64,000 nt of DNA from Cichorium intybus. Taxonomy: Eukaryota; Streptophyta; Magnoliopsida; Asterales; Asteraceae. This document shows, one piece after another, positions 35,726-46,444 of this stretch (position 1 is the stretch's first letter; each line of letters opens with the position of its first letter). The notes under the pieces were generated by a model that was given only the letters and a program-made list of their open reading frames with translations, ran no database searches and was not told the origin of the DNA. The stretch is taken from contig CM042012.1 of NCBI GenBank assembly GCA_023525715.1, positions 119,680,298-119,744,297 on the forward strand, written 5' to 3'. A program made the translations under genes and the position numbers.

Positions 35726-37310
35726 TCAATCATCACCAGGCGGTCTGGAGGGTCCAGCCTCATGATCATGGGCCCTAGCTGGGAATGGTCGGGGATACTG
35801 GCCCTGAGCTGATGCCATCTGTAGAAGTACCTCCCCGATCCACTCAAGCTGGTCCTCGATCCTGGCAACCCTGGCTGCCAGGTCCTCCTGCTGCTGTGGC
35901 TCTACCGGGGCTGCTGGTTCTGGCCTCCGGCGTCTCCTGCCAGGCTGGGCGTACGCGGGCTGGGGTGCCTGAGGAGGCTCGGTCGGTGCCCGGATGAACT
36001 GCCCCGGGCGCTGCTGCTCAATGAGCCGCATCCTCTCCAAGGTGCGTGCTGTAGTGCGGGATGGAGGCAGAGCGGTCAAGGAGGCAACCACGGGGGCAGT
36101 GAGAATACCATATGAGCGGGCCAGGCGGGTGATGAAATACCCCGTGGCTAGTGGGCTGCTGGCGGAGGCGCCAGTCGAGTGGGTGGAGAGAGCAACAGCG
36201 AGGGCGAAAGGGAGATGGAGGAATCAGGACGGATCGAGGAGAGCCCAAAAGAATGTCATGTCCTCCCCAGACACCTTCTCGCCCCCCTCCCGCTGCATGA
36301 TGGAGGTGGAGACGATACGGTGCATGAGGCGGTGAAGTGGATCGCGGAGGTGGCTCTCCCTCGAGGTCCCTGCCTCATACATAACGTTGGACAGTGGTGT
36401 CCAAATCTCCATGTTGGGAGCCCGATCCGGCTGCCCCTGAATGCACGCCCTAAAAAACTGAGTGAAGTGGCGGTGCTGAAGATCCGCCGGAGTGTAGATG
36501 CCGGTGCGTCTCCCGAACTCCCGGAGGTTGCACTCCCTCTGTGCACCTCCCAGTCGAAAGCGGATGATCCTGGATCGTGGGTCCGACGCTCGAGGAGCGA
36601 AATGGATCGTGGAGAGAAACTCCAACAGTAGCTCGGTGTAGACCACATCCTCGTCAGTGGCCATGATCCTGTCCCATCCACGGCAGGTGAATGATGCCTC
36701 CTCATGGGTCCAGGTGCGATGCAAGAATGGCTCGATCGCACCCAGAGCCCAGCATCCCTCAGTATGTCTCTGTCAATGACCGTCGCCTCGAGAACCCGGC
36801 GACTGGTCAACGCGTCCCTCCGTGAGATGTACTCTGCGGAACTAGCCAGTCCCTCGGGGAACTGGAGGAAAGCGTGGTTTAGTCTGAACATCATCTGCAA
36901 AACAAACACATGGCCACAAAACAGAAAAATTTGCAAAATTAGTCCCTTCTTCCCTATCGCACCGCGGCGCGGCCCAAGAGCAAGGGCGCGGCGCGGCGTG
37001 CGGCTGTTTCTAAACCCCGAATCAAACTCTCGATTTAACCTGCTAAAACTCAATCTAATCATACCACAAGGTAGCCTAAGTGCCGACTAACTCATCTAGG
37101 GTCTCCATTTGGCAAAACAAACACCCTATGAGTTAGCATTAGCGATTCTAAGTTTTGAACCATTTTGGGCAAATCACTGAATCTAACTACCTAATCACTA
37201 GTTTTAACGAGTAATAGATAGTTATAATAGCGTACCTTGGCAGTGGAAACAAAATGAGCAAGAAAAATTGCAAGAGAAATTCGTTGATCAGAGCTCCGAG
37301 TCGTGTGTGG
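35726..37310 (-). pseudogene. Athila-N ORF-1-like 3' gene, spliced, with one frameshift and one stop
   Basis: The main exon starts at an acceptor-ATG junction (TTTGTTTTGCAG then ATGATG) at 36894. A 5' exon is likely at about 37310-37236, ending in a donor (CCAAG then GTACG). Conserved stretches are LLLEFLSTI, IIRFRLGGAQRECNLREFGRRTGIY and FFWALLDP, shared with the gene at 1-1607. The reading frame changes once near 36733 (a missing G in a G-run) and a TGA stands at 36224-36226. After it the frame continues to 35726 with a Pro/Arg-rich tail and a short coiled coil (ARVARIEDQLEWIGEVLLQM). Function unknown; location matches the 3' gene of Athila elements. Confidence 0.65.
36961..36999 (-). promoter_or_regulatory. 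CpG-rich motif pair in the intron of the Athila-N 3' gene
   Basis: CCGCGGCGCGG and GGCGCGGCGCGG lie about 20 bp apart, 67-105 bp upstream of the acceptor at 36895. Athila-A has its own motif pair at the same distance from its acceptor. Confidence 0.45.
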
Positions 37311-37331
37311 TTTGTGTGAGCCGCGGCTTAC

Positions 37332-37471
37332 CTTATAAAGGAGAAAACCTACTGATCGTTCCCCACGTCGCGGATTTACGCTTTGTGCGTCGCGCGTGTC
37401 ACCAAATCAACCCCTACGCATCGGGTTGGTTTACGATCCCACGTCGCGTAATTCAAAAACCCGCGGCGCGG
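37332..37471 (-). promoter_or_regulatory. Candidate internal promoter of the Athila-N 3' gene
   Basis: A good TATA box (CCTTTATAAG, 37332-37341, minus strand) lies just below two CpG-rich pairs (37363-37395 and 37440-37471, with CGTCGCG and CCGCGGCGCGG). The LTR promoter of this element has the same order and motif type. A 5' exon with a donor at 37236/37235 follows, so a separate spliced mRNA from inside the element is plausible. Confidence 0.5.
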
Positions 37472-37785
37472 TCTTCAAAAATTTCAAAACTTCTCACATG
37501 ACCCCACACTTATTTTAAACCACTAGTACCTGCAAAGATTGATGTATTTTCCTAATTAATTCAAAGAAATATATCCTAACTTATGACACGATGGGTTGCC
37601 TCCCAACAAGCGCTAAGTTTAACGTCTTCAGCCAGACGTGCTATTCCTGCTTCAGCTACGGTGGATCGTACGCCTTCTTCCTTCGCTGATTTTGCCTTTC
37701 CACCGTCCCTTTGCTGACCCACTGCTCCTCAAACTTTCCTGGGTCGAATGACTTGCTAATCCTTCTGCTGCTACCTGGTTGCTGT

Positions 37786-38931
37786 TTATTGATTAATTCC
37801 CGTGAGTGCTTGGAGGTAGCTTTGAACCTCCAAACTCGATCCTTCCTTCTGCATCTCTTCAAAGTCAAAGGCTTGACATGAAGCACCTAGTGCTGCTCCC
37901 AGTAGTTGTTTTGCCGATCTCATTTTGCTTGCGTCTCGCGTGCTATCTTCAGTTTGCAATTTTGGCTTGCAGTACCAATAAAGATTTTCCAATCGACTAG
38001 GATTGAAAGGCAACATATCAGGATGCTTCCATATCTCCTCATCGATGGTATTTATCACATCTAATTTTCCATTCATGAATGGATCATGAGTGGTGATAAA
38101 ATCATGTTTATTATTTTCAAATATTAACTCGTCAGCATCAACTTCTTGATCATCGTCCAACAAGTGGATCGGAACCAAGAGTGAGCGACTGGTTTGATCT
38201 GATGGTGGTACAAAGTCACCCATCATCAGATCCTTGCTTTCAAATTTCTCAAAATTTTCGAAAATTACGGGGTCGGGGGTAATATTGTCATCTACACCCC
38301 CTTCCTCAAAGACATTGGTAACTTCAACAATTTCAGGACTTGTTGGGCTGGAATCTGTACTGTCACTTACAGTCCCCTCCACGATATCCTCATCAACCAA
38401 ATTGTCTGGTGATGGTATGGATTCACCCAACACCAGATCAACATTACTAATACTCTCAAAAAGATCAAAAGCTGTTGAGTCAGAGGTAGCATTGTCACTT
38501 ACAACCTCTTCCTCAACAACATTTTCGACCATCGCAATGGTCTCTTGACTTTCCCACGGTGTATGCCCTTCCATCACATATTCGGGTGATGCAAGTTCAC
38601 ACACGTTATTATTGGTATAAAAATCACTCGCCTCCGGTTCTGGCGAAGGTGGTGAACATTTCCAATTTTCCTCTAACCTATCTAAAGAAGCTTGCAATTT
38701 TTCAAGAGCTTCAGCCTGGTCCTTCTGCTTGTGGTAGTTGTTATACATGAGTACCCAAAGTTGGGCCCAAGTTGCAGAATTCTCAGGCTGAGATGACTCC
38801 TCGGTCCGCCATCCATTGTCATCGAATGATCCATTATAATAATCATCCTCGTAATAGGTGTCGGCCGGATTTTCATAACACTCAAAGTACTGATCCGGAT
38901 ATATGTAATCGCCCATTATGAAGACGCACAC
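37786..38931 (-). CDS. Acidic 381-residue protein of unknown function in Athila-N
   Basis: An intact frame beginning 82 bp after the primer site. The ATG at 38931 is followed by a second in-frame ATG (MGDYIYPDQY) that may be the true start. The N-terminal 70 residues are Tyr/Asp/Glu/Asn-rich; a short coiled coil follows (KDQAEALEKLQASLDRLEEN). The middle is strongly acidic and made of two related units of about 45 residues (VSDNATSDSTAFDLFES... and VDDNITPDPVIFENFEK...). The C-terminal part is mixed (LYWYCKPKLQTED, KQLLGAALGASCQAF). There is no zinc knuckle, protease or RT. It occupies the place of gag. I do not recognise a family. Confidence 0.6.
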   Translation of the reverse strand: MCVFIMGDYIYPDQYFECYENPADTYYEDDYYNGSFDDNGWRTEESSQPENSATWAQLWVLMYNNYHKQKDQAEALEKLQASLDRLEENWKCSPPSPEPEASDFYTNNNVCELASPEYVMEGHTPWESQETIAMVENVVEEEVVSDNATSDSTAFDLFESISNVDLVLGESIPSPDNLVDEDIVEGTVSDSTDSSPTSPEIVEVTNVFEEGGVDDNITPDPVIFENFEKFESKDLMMGDFVPPSDQTSRSLLVPIHLLDDDQEVDADELIFENNKHDFITTHDPFMNGKLDVINTIDEEIWKHPDMLPFNPSRLENLYWYCKPKLQTEDSTRDASKMRSAKQLLGAALGASCQAFDFEEMQKEGSSLEVQSYLQALTGINQ

Positions 38932-39012
38932 ATACCAAGAATCAAAGAACTAAATTCAAACATCAAAAATCAGAAACTCAATCCTACAAATCACTTAATC
39001 TAAGCTCACAGC

Positions 39013-39029
39013 TCCCCGGCAACGGCGCC
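39013..39029 (-). other. Primer binding site of Athila-N (tRNA-Asp type)
   Basis: Minus strand TGGCGCCGTTGCCGGGG, a full match to the 3' end complement of tRNA-Asp, 6 bp from the LTR. Confidence 0.92.
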
Positions 39030-39035
39030 AAAATT

Positions 39036-40146
39036 TGACAACGCAGCGGTCGTCGTGCAGTCAAAAATAAAAAAACCTAACACACACTAGTATAGCGGTA
39101 GTCAGGGTCGATCCACAGGAGCTTCGTGGTTAGACTAAATGAGAGATTACCAACTAGTAGTGTCACAGCTACAGTCGGAGGATCTAGTTTCTATCTTCCT
39201 AATCACTAATACCATAAAGCAATGAACAAACAAACTCAAGCCAAGCTAAGCTAAGCTCAAATGAACATAGTCACTTTCTGAAATCAGAAGTACATCTCTG
39301 AATCAGAAGCAATCAAAGGCATCCAAACTAAGCAAAACCAAGCAAAGCATAAACTAGCCACTAACTAAAGTTCTACAGAACAGTTACTAGCCAAAGTTCA
39401 ATGCCTAAACACTAACCTAATTAGCTACTGATTTCAGCAAAGGAAAACAGTCCCAACAAGGTTAAAACAATATCCAAACACCATTCAAACATTCAAAACC
39501 AAACACAAGCATAAAAACACTGAAATACCAACATTAATCATAACCAAATGATTTCCATTCACCAAACTCAGATCCAAACATAAAAACAGTAACTCAAGGA
39601 TCCAAAAACATAAACCAAAGCTAGATATCAATGGTTGTCACTCCCAGAGATACAAACCAAGGCTAACTACTAACTACTTAATTGAAAGTAAAAGCTAAAA
39701 CAAACCAATACCAAATGAGAGTCTTCTGGAACGAAATCTTGGAGTCAAAGAGCTTCAAGGTCGATTTTACACCCGGTCTTTGCTAGGGTTTTTGGCTGGA
39801 AATGCCTCTATTTATAGTTGCAATTTTCCCGCAGCCGCGCCATGCAGATGAAGAATCCGCGGCGCGCGTACTAATCTTTTCCCGTTTCTTTGGTATTTGA
39901 ATGTGTTCCACCGCCTTAAGCCCACGTCGCGCAGATGAGATATTCGCGGCGCGCGTACGAGTTTCCTTGATTTTTCGTTCTTTTCCAAACTTCTTCCTTT
40001 TGCACGCTTTTAGTCCCTGTTTCCATTCTTTTTCTCCAAACAAGTCCTGGCACGAAAAGTGAGAATACCCAGACATATTTGATATATTTTTATCAAGAAC
40101 AGGGCTCAACAACGCCTAAAATACTTGATATCACTAGGCGTTGTCA
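39036..40146 (-). repeat. 5' LTR of Athila-N
   Basis: 1111 bp, almost identical to 33606-34717. The TATA box and CpG motifs are annotated separately. Transcription would read leftward into the primer site and the 381-residue gene. Confidence 0.93.
39808..39957 (-). promoter_or_regulatory. Athila-N LTR promoter: TATA with upstream CpG motif pairs
   Basis: TATA box CTATAAATAG at 39808-39817 (minus). Upstream lie two pairs of CpG-rich motifs, 39834-39868 and 39922-39957, each a GCGCG word and a CCGCGGCGCGCG word about 15 bp apart. The core matches the motifs at 36961-36999 and 37363-37471 inside the element. Confidence 0.6.
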
Positions 40147-40151
40147 TGAAC

Positions 40152-40670
40152 GGGATCAAAAAGCGACTAGGCAGAGCAAAGGGAAACTGGGTGGAAGAAC
40201 TGCCTAGCGTTCTGTGGTCTTACAGAACCACCCCCAGAACCGGCACCCAAGAGACACCTTTCAGCCTGGTTTATGGAACCGAAGTAGTCCTACCCCCAGA
40301 GTTAATGGTAACGTCATTGCGAATCGCCAACTTCTCCCCAGAACAAACCGACAAAGACCTTCGACAGAACCTTGACTTATTGGAAGTGAAAAGGGAAGCC
40401 TCCCTCCTGCGACAAGCTGCCCTCAAACACAAGACGGAGAAATACTACAATTAGCGAGTAAAAGGAAGAGCCCTCAAAGTAAACGACTGGGTCTTAAGGA
40501 AAAATGAGGTAAGTCACGCAGAACCCCAGGGAAAGTTAGGCCCGACCTGGGAAGGACCATACAAAATTGTCGAAGCAAACCGCAATGGCTCGTATGCCCT
40601 GGAAACAATAGAAGGAAGAGCGATTCCATGAATGTGGAACATACAAAACATAAGAAAATACCATTTCTGA
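40152..40670 (+). pseudogene. Tat-X integrase C-terminal part, right of the Athila-N insertion
   Basis: Continues the integrase frame exactly where 33605 leaves it; the duplicated TGAAC covers a split Val-Asn. Contains LPSVLWSYRTTPRTGTQETPF and the C-terminal SH3-like part (PTWEGPYKIVEANRNGSY). Stops at 40452-40454 and 40629-40631; natural end TGA 40668-40670. Confidence 0.85.
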
Positions 40671-40875
40671 GGAAGACCGACAAGATGATGATGGCAACAC
40701 TAGCACCCCTTCGGTTATTTTCCGCAAAACTCATATCAAAATGTATCGAAATCACGTTTTCAATGAAATGCTAAGACCTCGACGGGATTGATCACCCCGC
40801 CGAATGCCATTTTTCACCCCACCACGAAAATTCAAAACACTAGTGTCTTTTATCTTCTGCATGCATGCTTCGAAT
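40671..40875 (+). other. Tat-X spacer after pol
   Basis: Short non-coding stretch between the end of pol and the tandem repeats. Confidence 0.5.
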
Positions 40876-41262
40876 TGGCCTGGCGCCCCCAGCAGCCCAG
40901 CTGCCCTTAACAGGACTTCGTGTGCCTTTATTTTGGCCTGGTGCCCCCAGCGGCCCAGCTGCCCTTAACAGGACTTCGTGTGCCTTTATTTTGGCCTGGC
41001 GCCCCCAGCTGCCCTTAACAGGACTTCGTGTGCCTTCATTTTGGCATGGCGCCCCCAGCCGTCCAGCTGCCCTTAACATGACTTTGTGTGCCTTCATTTT
41101 GGCCTGGTGCCCCCAGCGGCCCAGCTGCCCTTAACAGGACTCTATGTGCCTTTATTTTGGCCTGGCGCCCCCAGCGGCCCTTAACAGGACTTTGTGTGCC
41201 TTTATTTTGGCCTGGCGCCCCCAGCGGCCCAGGTGCCCTTAGCAGGACTTCGTGTGCCTTCA
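40876..41262 (+). repeat. GC-rich tandem repeats (about 58 bp) in the Tat-X spacer
   Basis: About seven copies of a unit containing CCCTTAACAGGACTTCGTGT and TTTGGCCTGGCGCCCCCAGC. Some copies lack an 8-10 bp piece (CGGCCCAG), giving a second length class of about 50 bp. Variable tandem repeats downstream of pol are common in Tat elements. Confidence 0.85.
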
Positions 41263-41908
41263 AACATCACAAAATCACCCAACAAGTTTCCAAACTCTCA
41301 AAAACTGCTCACAAACAAAGCGGAGAACAAAACAAAAGCAAACAACAACACCACAAAAAAGAGGGAGAAGAAACAACCAAAAGCAAACAGCAACAAGCCA
41401 AGGAGGACAACATACAAGATACTAAAGTTGACTTAACCATTCGCATGCAAAAAGGGCACACACTACCTAGCCCAAAAAGTCAACAACGGCCAAAACGACC
41501 GCAAGCAACCAACAAAAATTTGTCAACAAAGAGAAACATTGTTCGTAGGTTACAACCACATCGAAATTGTTCAAAAAAAAAACAACAACCACCAACACAG
41601 TCAACAACCCGCTACTCCCCTTCCTCCGGCTTCAACATTTCCTTCAATTCCTCCACACCAACCTGCCCAAGCTTCAACAACGAGGCGTAATCCAGGGAGA
41701 CAAAATCCTCAATGGCGCGATCCATCTCGGTCTCATAACCAGATAAAGAGCTCCCACCTGCAACACCAGAAAGGTCAAGAGAAGGATTACCCTAGAGGCG
41801 AAGACGCATGGCCTCCTCTCCAGCGGCATAACATGCACGCTTTATTTGAGCAACGCCATGGATGAACTCCGGCTGAAGCATCACTTTCTCAATTACCCGC
41901 ACGATCCC
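41263..41908 (+). other. Tat-X A/C-rich spacer
   Basis: Non-coding, A- and C-rich on the plus strand (AACAA-type words), between the tandem repeats and the end of the antisense gene. Confidence 0.5.
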
Positions 41909-42409
41909 CTACCACAATAACCACTCCAAATTGCTCTTAACCTCCACAAGCTCCACACCCCCAGCCTCCACGACTTTATCCTTCTCAGCAACATCACAAA
42001 TCAAGCTCTCATTTTGGATAGCCAATCCCTCATTCAATTGTTGGACTCTCTCTAACTCAGCCTCACAAGCACTCAGTCTCTCTTCCACCAGCATCTTCTC
42101 TGAAATAGCTACCCGGATTTTCTCTTCATGCTCCCCGACGGCCCTCTCCAGCACATCATTTTGCCTTTTCAATTCCCGCTCGGACGAGTGAAGGGAGTCC
42201 AGACCACGATCCGAAGAGATAAACATCTGCAAACGTCTGGCCCCAGCAGCAAACATATACGCACTTTGGGCGGACGCAAATTGCAAAGCAGAAACAAGAG
42301 CATCATCCGGGTACAACTCCATATCATTTTCGGTGCCTGGAGGGAAATCATGAGCAGCAAAATCAAGTGCCACCGACCGAACAGTCAATCAGGACCCGTT
42401 AACCAAGCC
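41909..42409 (-). pseudogene. Tat-X antisense gene, C-terminal part (coiled coil)
   Basis: Read on the minus strand, opposite to pol. After a stop near 42391 the frame continues for about 160 residues, with a long coiled coil (SSERELKRQNDVLERAV, RLSACEAELERVQQL) to a stop at 41909. It joins in frame with the N-terminal part at 50229-51579 across the Copia insertion (duplication CCAAG). Antisense genes between pol and the 3' LTR are known in Tat elements; role unknown. Confidence 0.7.
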
Positions 42410-42414
42410 CCAAG

Positions 42415-43191
42415 TGAAAGGTTTTATGCAATCTATGAACTAATAAACCTAAGTTCACATGCAACCTATAAGGATCTATTTTTTCTTCTAATTGAACATA
42501 TAATATTTCCTAAAGGCCTCAAGAAAATAACTAAAAGAATAAAAATAGAAAAACTAACCTTTTAGTGTTTCTTGGAAGCAAAGCAACAGAAATCTCTTGC
42601 CTCAAATGCAGTCACACCCAGGGGAGGAGGAGTTCGAAAATCTCAGAGAGAATCCAGAGGAATTGGCGCAGACTAAAGGGCACCCAGGGTCCTATTTATA
42701 GTTCCAAGCAGATAACCAGATAAGCCTTTAGAGATAAACATTTTTGAATTCAAATTAAGATAAACCTTTATCTTAATAATTCAAACTCTATTTATCCCTT
42801 ATTATCAAATTTCGAAACTTATATATTACCATATATAGATTTCGACTTCCACTGGTCATTGTCACACTGCCACTTACTCAACTATTGAATAATTACAGTT
42901 TCAGTCCCTACACATTTAATTAATTAAATTAATCACCAAATTAAATCCAATTAATTCCAGATTAATTTCTAATTAATTAATATAGTTTCTAATTGATATA
43001 TTATCACTTTAATATATTAATAAACAATATATTTAATTTCTATTGATTTATTAATCACATAATAAATCAATCTTTCTCTCTACCGAACTTTCTACCAAAC
43101 CTCCAACCATGAGGGCAACCCAAATGGACTATGCTGCCATTAATTAGGTAAATACTAATTATTAGTCATTGCTTAGACACCTAATCCAACA
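42415..43191 (-). repeat. 3' LTR of Copia-C
   Basis: 777 bp, plus-strand ends TGAAAGGTTT...CTAATCCAACA. Contains the TATA box CTATAAATAG on the minus strand near 42696. Confidence 0.94.
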
Positions 43192-43204
43192 GTCTCCCAC
43201 TTGG
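43192..43204 (-). other. Polypurine tract of Copia-C
   Basis: Minus strand CCAAGTGGGAGAC directly before the 3' LTR. Confidence 0.8.
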
Positions 43205-44052
43205 ATAAGTCTATGACTAAAATTACCAATTTAACCTCTAATTAATTAGCAACTGTAGCTTCCTAGAAAGCGCTGCCGAACTATGACCCAGTCAGTTCTG
43301 TCCATAGATAAGTGATCAGATGATCCTCCGTCCAACAAGATATTTTCAGACTCAAGACATGGATTAAGATCAATCCTGGTCTGATTCTCTGTTTCCCGAT
43401 TTCTGATTTGCATATGACTTTAAGACTACTAATTGATCATATCAATTCAGTCCTGGTAGGCCAACACTTTCAGTCAACTTCAAATTCATCGAGAGGCCTA
43501 TAGATATCTGTTTCCCGTCAGGGTCAAGGGACGAATAAGCTTCGACTCATATACTTATATCTTTTACCAGACACATCACTCACAACAACACGTTTTATAA
43601 CACCATGTTACCGATGCATTATCGCATTATCAATGAACAACTGCCTTGTAAATCATAACTCATATGTCTTTGCTTAAAGATCATAAGATATTATCATCTC
43701 AACATTGCTCATGATGTAATCCATGAAGCAATCTATTGAGCGTGGGTTTATCCAATACTCAAATCTCCATTTCTAAGTACTCATGAATGTTGCAGCAATC
43801 TTATTGCAATGTCTAACTCCTTAGACAATCTACAAACCAATTCATGACAATCTTACTTCATACTTACTCCGTAAGAGTATGAATGACTGTGGACATTTGA
43901 ATAATCCAATTATTCAGGAAGTAAACATGCAAAATTGAAACACAATGATAAAGTATTGACAAAAGTAGTAAATCATTACTTATTAATAAATCTCTATTAT
44001 TAAATCACCAAAGTCAATTACATTTTCATTGTTACAAGTTTCAAATAACTAT
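43205..44052 (-). other. Copia-C non-coding stretch between RNase H and the 3' LTR
   Basis: About 850 bp, AT-rich, with no gene or long frame. Confidence 0.7.
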
Positions 44053-45967
44053 CTAATTACAAAAACTTATATCATCGCTCAATCCAATGCTCCTAGCATG
44101 CTGATTGTGCTTAATCCTACTCAGAGCCTTTGTCAAGGGATCTGTAGGATTATCTTCTGATGATACCCTCTTTACAAGGAGGTGACCTTCTTCTACTCTA
44201 TGTCTTATGTAGTGGTACTTTCTGTCGATATACCTGGACTTTCCATGGTCTCTCGGTTCCTTTGTCAAAGCAACCGCTCCTTCGTTATCGCAGAATAGTT
44301 CCGTGGGATCCTGAATACTCGGGACTACTCCAAGGTCACCGATAAAGTTCTTCAGCCAAGCCGCTTCCTTTGATGCTTCACTTGCTGCTATGTACTCTGA
44401 TTCGCACGTAGAATCAGCCACCGTTTCTGGCTTGGAACTTTTCCAGGTCACTGCTCCCCCATTCAAAAGGAATACCCAGCCCGACTGAGACCGACCATTG
44501 TCTCTATCTGTCTGAAAGCTGGCATCTGTATATCCGTTCACTCTCAAAGTATCACTACCACCAAGGACTAACACCATGTTCTTTGTCCTACGCAGATACT
44601 TGAGTATGTTCTTGACAGCTATCCAATGCATCCTTCCAGGGTTTGCCTGGAACCGACTGACCATGCTTAGAGCAAAGGCCACGTCAGGGTGAGTACACGT
44701 CATAGCATACATGATCGACCCCACAGCCAAAGCGTAAGGTACCCGACTCATGTCAGCTATTTCCACGTCTGTACTCGGACTTTGAGTCTTACTCAACTTT
44801 GAATTACTCTGAATAGGTAGCTCTCCCTTCTTGGAATTTTCCATACTAAACCTCTTTAGTACCTTTTCCAAGTATGTACTATGACTAAGTCTAATTAGTC
44901 TCTTCTTCCTATCTCTCAATATTCTTATCCCGAGAATATAGGTAGCTTCTCCAAGGTCTTTCATGGCGAAACACTTTCCAAGCCAAGACGTCACATCTTG
45001 CAAGGTTGGAATGTCGTTTCCCATGAGCAGTATGTCATCCATATACAGCACCAGAAAAGTGACTATACTCCCACTAGCCTTGACATATACGCAGGACTCA
45101 TCCTCGCTTCTAGAGAAACCAAACTCTTTGACTTTCTCATGGAAACAAAGATTCCAGCTGCGAGAAGCTTGTTTCAATCTGTAGATTGATTTCTCAAGCT
45201 TACACACCTTATCAGGATACTTTGCGTCGACAAAACCCTCTGGCTGACTCATGTAAACATCCTCAGTCAACTTCCCGTTAAGGAAAGCGGTTTTGACGTC
45301 CATCTGCCAAATTTCATAATCGTGAAATGCAGCTATGGCTAGCATAATCCTGATAGACTTTATCTTGGCCACTGGTGAGAAGGTCTCGTCATAGTTAACC
45401 CCCGGGGTTTGAGTAAAGCCCTTCGCAACCAATCTTGCCTTGAAAGTGTGTACCTTTCCATCCATGTCGGTCTTCTTCTTGAAGATCCACTTGCACCCGA
45501 CTGTCTTTCGACCTGGTACATTGTGAACCAAGTTCCAAACTTGATTGTCATACATGGACTTGATCTCGTTGTCCATTGCCTCTTTCCACTTGGCAGACAA
45601 AGGGCCCGCCACTGCTTCCCGGTAGTTAGCTGGCTCATCCAAATTTATCAGTGTCCTATTACTGACAAACGTGTCCCCATCCAAACTTATATAAAAACCA
45701 TAGAACTCGGGTGGCATGCTAACTCTACCGGAGCGCCTAAGAGGTAAGGATACATCCGTCGGACCAACAGGAACTTCTTCCTCATGTTGGTTGCTAGTTT
45801 CTCCTAAGGTCGCGTCATCTGATGACTCTTGAATTTCTTCAAGATCAATGGTACTCCCACTATCCTCTTTGAATATGAGCTCTCTCTCTCGAAAGACCGC
45901 TCGTCTAGCTACAAAGACCACGTCCTCGCTCGGTCTGTAGAATAGATATCCAAAGGACTGTTTGGGG
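44053..45967 (-). pseudogene. Copia-C reverse transcriptase and RNase H
   Basis: About 640 residues. The frame is entered after a one-base insertion (C-run near 45967) that separates it from integrase. RT motifs: WKEAMDNEIKSM, CKWIFKKK, MDVKTAFLNG and catalytic YMDDILL. RNase H: GYTDASFQTD, CESEYIAASEA and the SRYIDRKYHYIRH tail. RT and RNase H look complete to the stop at 44053. Confidence 0.9.
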
Positions 45968-46438
45968 GTAACCAATGAAGAAACACCTTTCGCTTCTTTC
46001 TGCGAGTTTGTCTTGAGTCTCTCGTCTAACGAAAGCCTCACAACCCCAGACTTTGATATGTGCCAATGAGGGGATTTTCCCGGTCCACATCTCATGAGGT
46101 GTTTTTGCAACCTTCTTAGTTGGGACAAGATTGAGGATATGGGCGGCAGTCTCTAAGGCATACCCCCAGAAGTGAATGGGAAGTGAAGCTCGACTCATCA
46201 TGGAACGAACCATGTCTAACAGGGTTCGGTTACGCCTCTCGGCAACACCGTTCAACTGTGGTGTTCTGGGAGGTGTCAACTGCGAAACTATTCCGCATTC
46301 CTTCAGATAGTCTAGGAACTCGATACTAAGATACTCTCTGCCTCTGTCGCATCTGAGCATCTTTATCTTCCTGCCTAATTGATTCTCTACTTCGTTCTTA
46401 AACTCTTTGAACTTTTCAAAGGTTTCTGACTTGTGCAT
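45905..46438 (-). pseudogene. Copia-C integrase core
   Basis: Same frame as the upstream segment but after a TAA (46445-46447). Contains LRCDRGREYLS and the catalytic Glu region (NGVAERRNRTLLDMVRSMM), and the typical Copia tail (HEMWTGKIPSLAHIKVWGC). Runs into the wrong frame near 45967. Confidence 0.9.
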
Positions 46439-46444
46439 GATTAA

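Larger units (their letters stand above)
33601..40151 (-). mobile_element. Non-autonomous Athila element (Athila-N) inserted in Tat-X integrase
   Basis: 6541 bp (33606-40146) with two 1.11-kb LTRs and a perfect 5-bp duplication TGAAC (33601-33605 and 40147-40151). Minus orientation is set by the primer site at 39013-39029 and the polypurine tract at 34718-34732. It has no gag, protease, RT or integrase. It carries two genes: an acidic 381-residue protein near the 5' end and an ATHILA ORF-1-like gene near the 3' end. It must have relied on another Athila for mobilisation. Confidence 0.93.

Noticed and set aside
36018..36248. 76-codon minus-strand frame
   Set aside because: It is in a different frame from the conserved Athila-N 3' gene, which continues in its own frame through a single stop.
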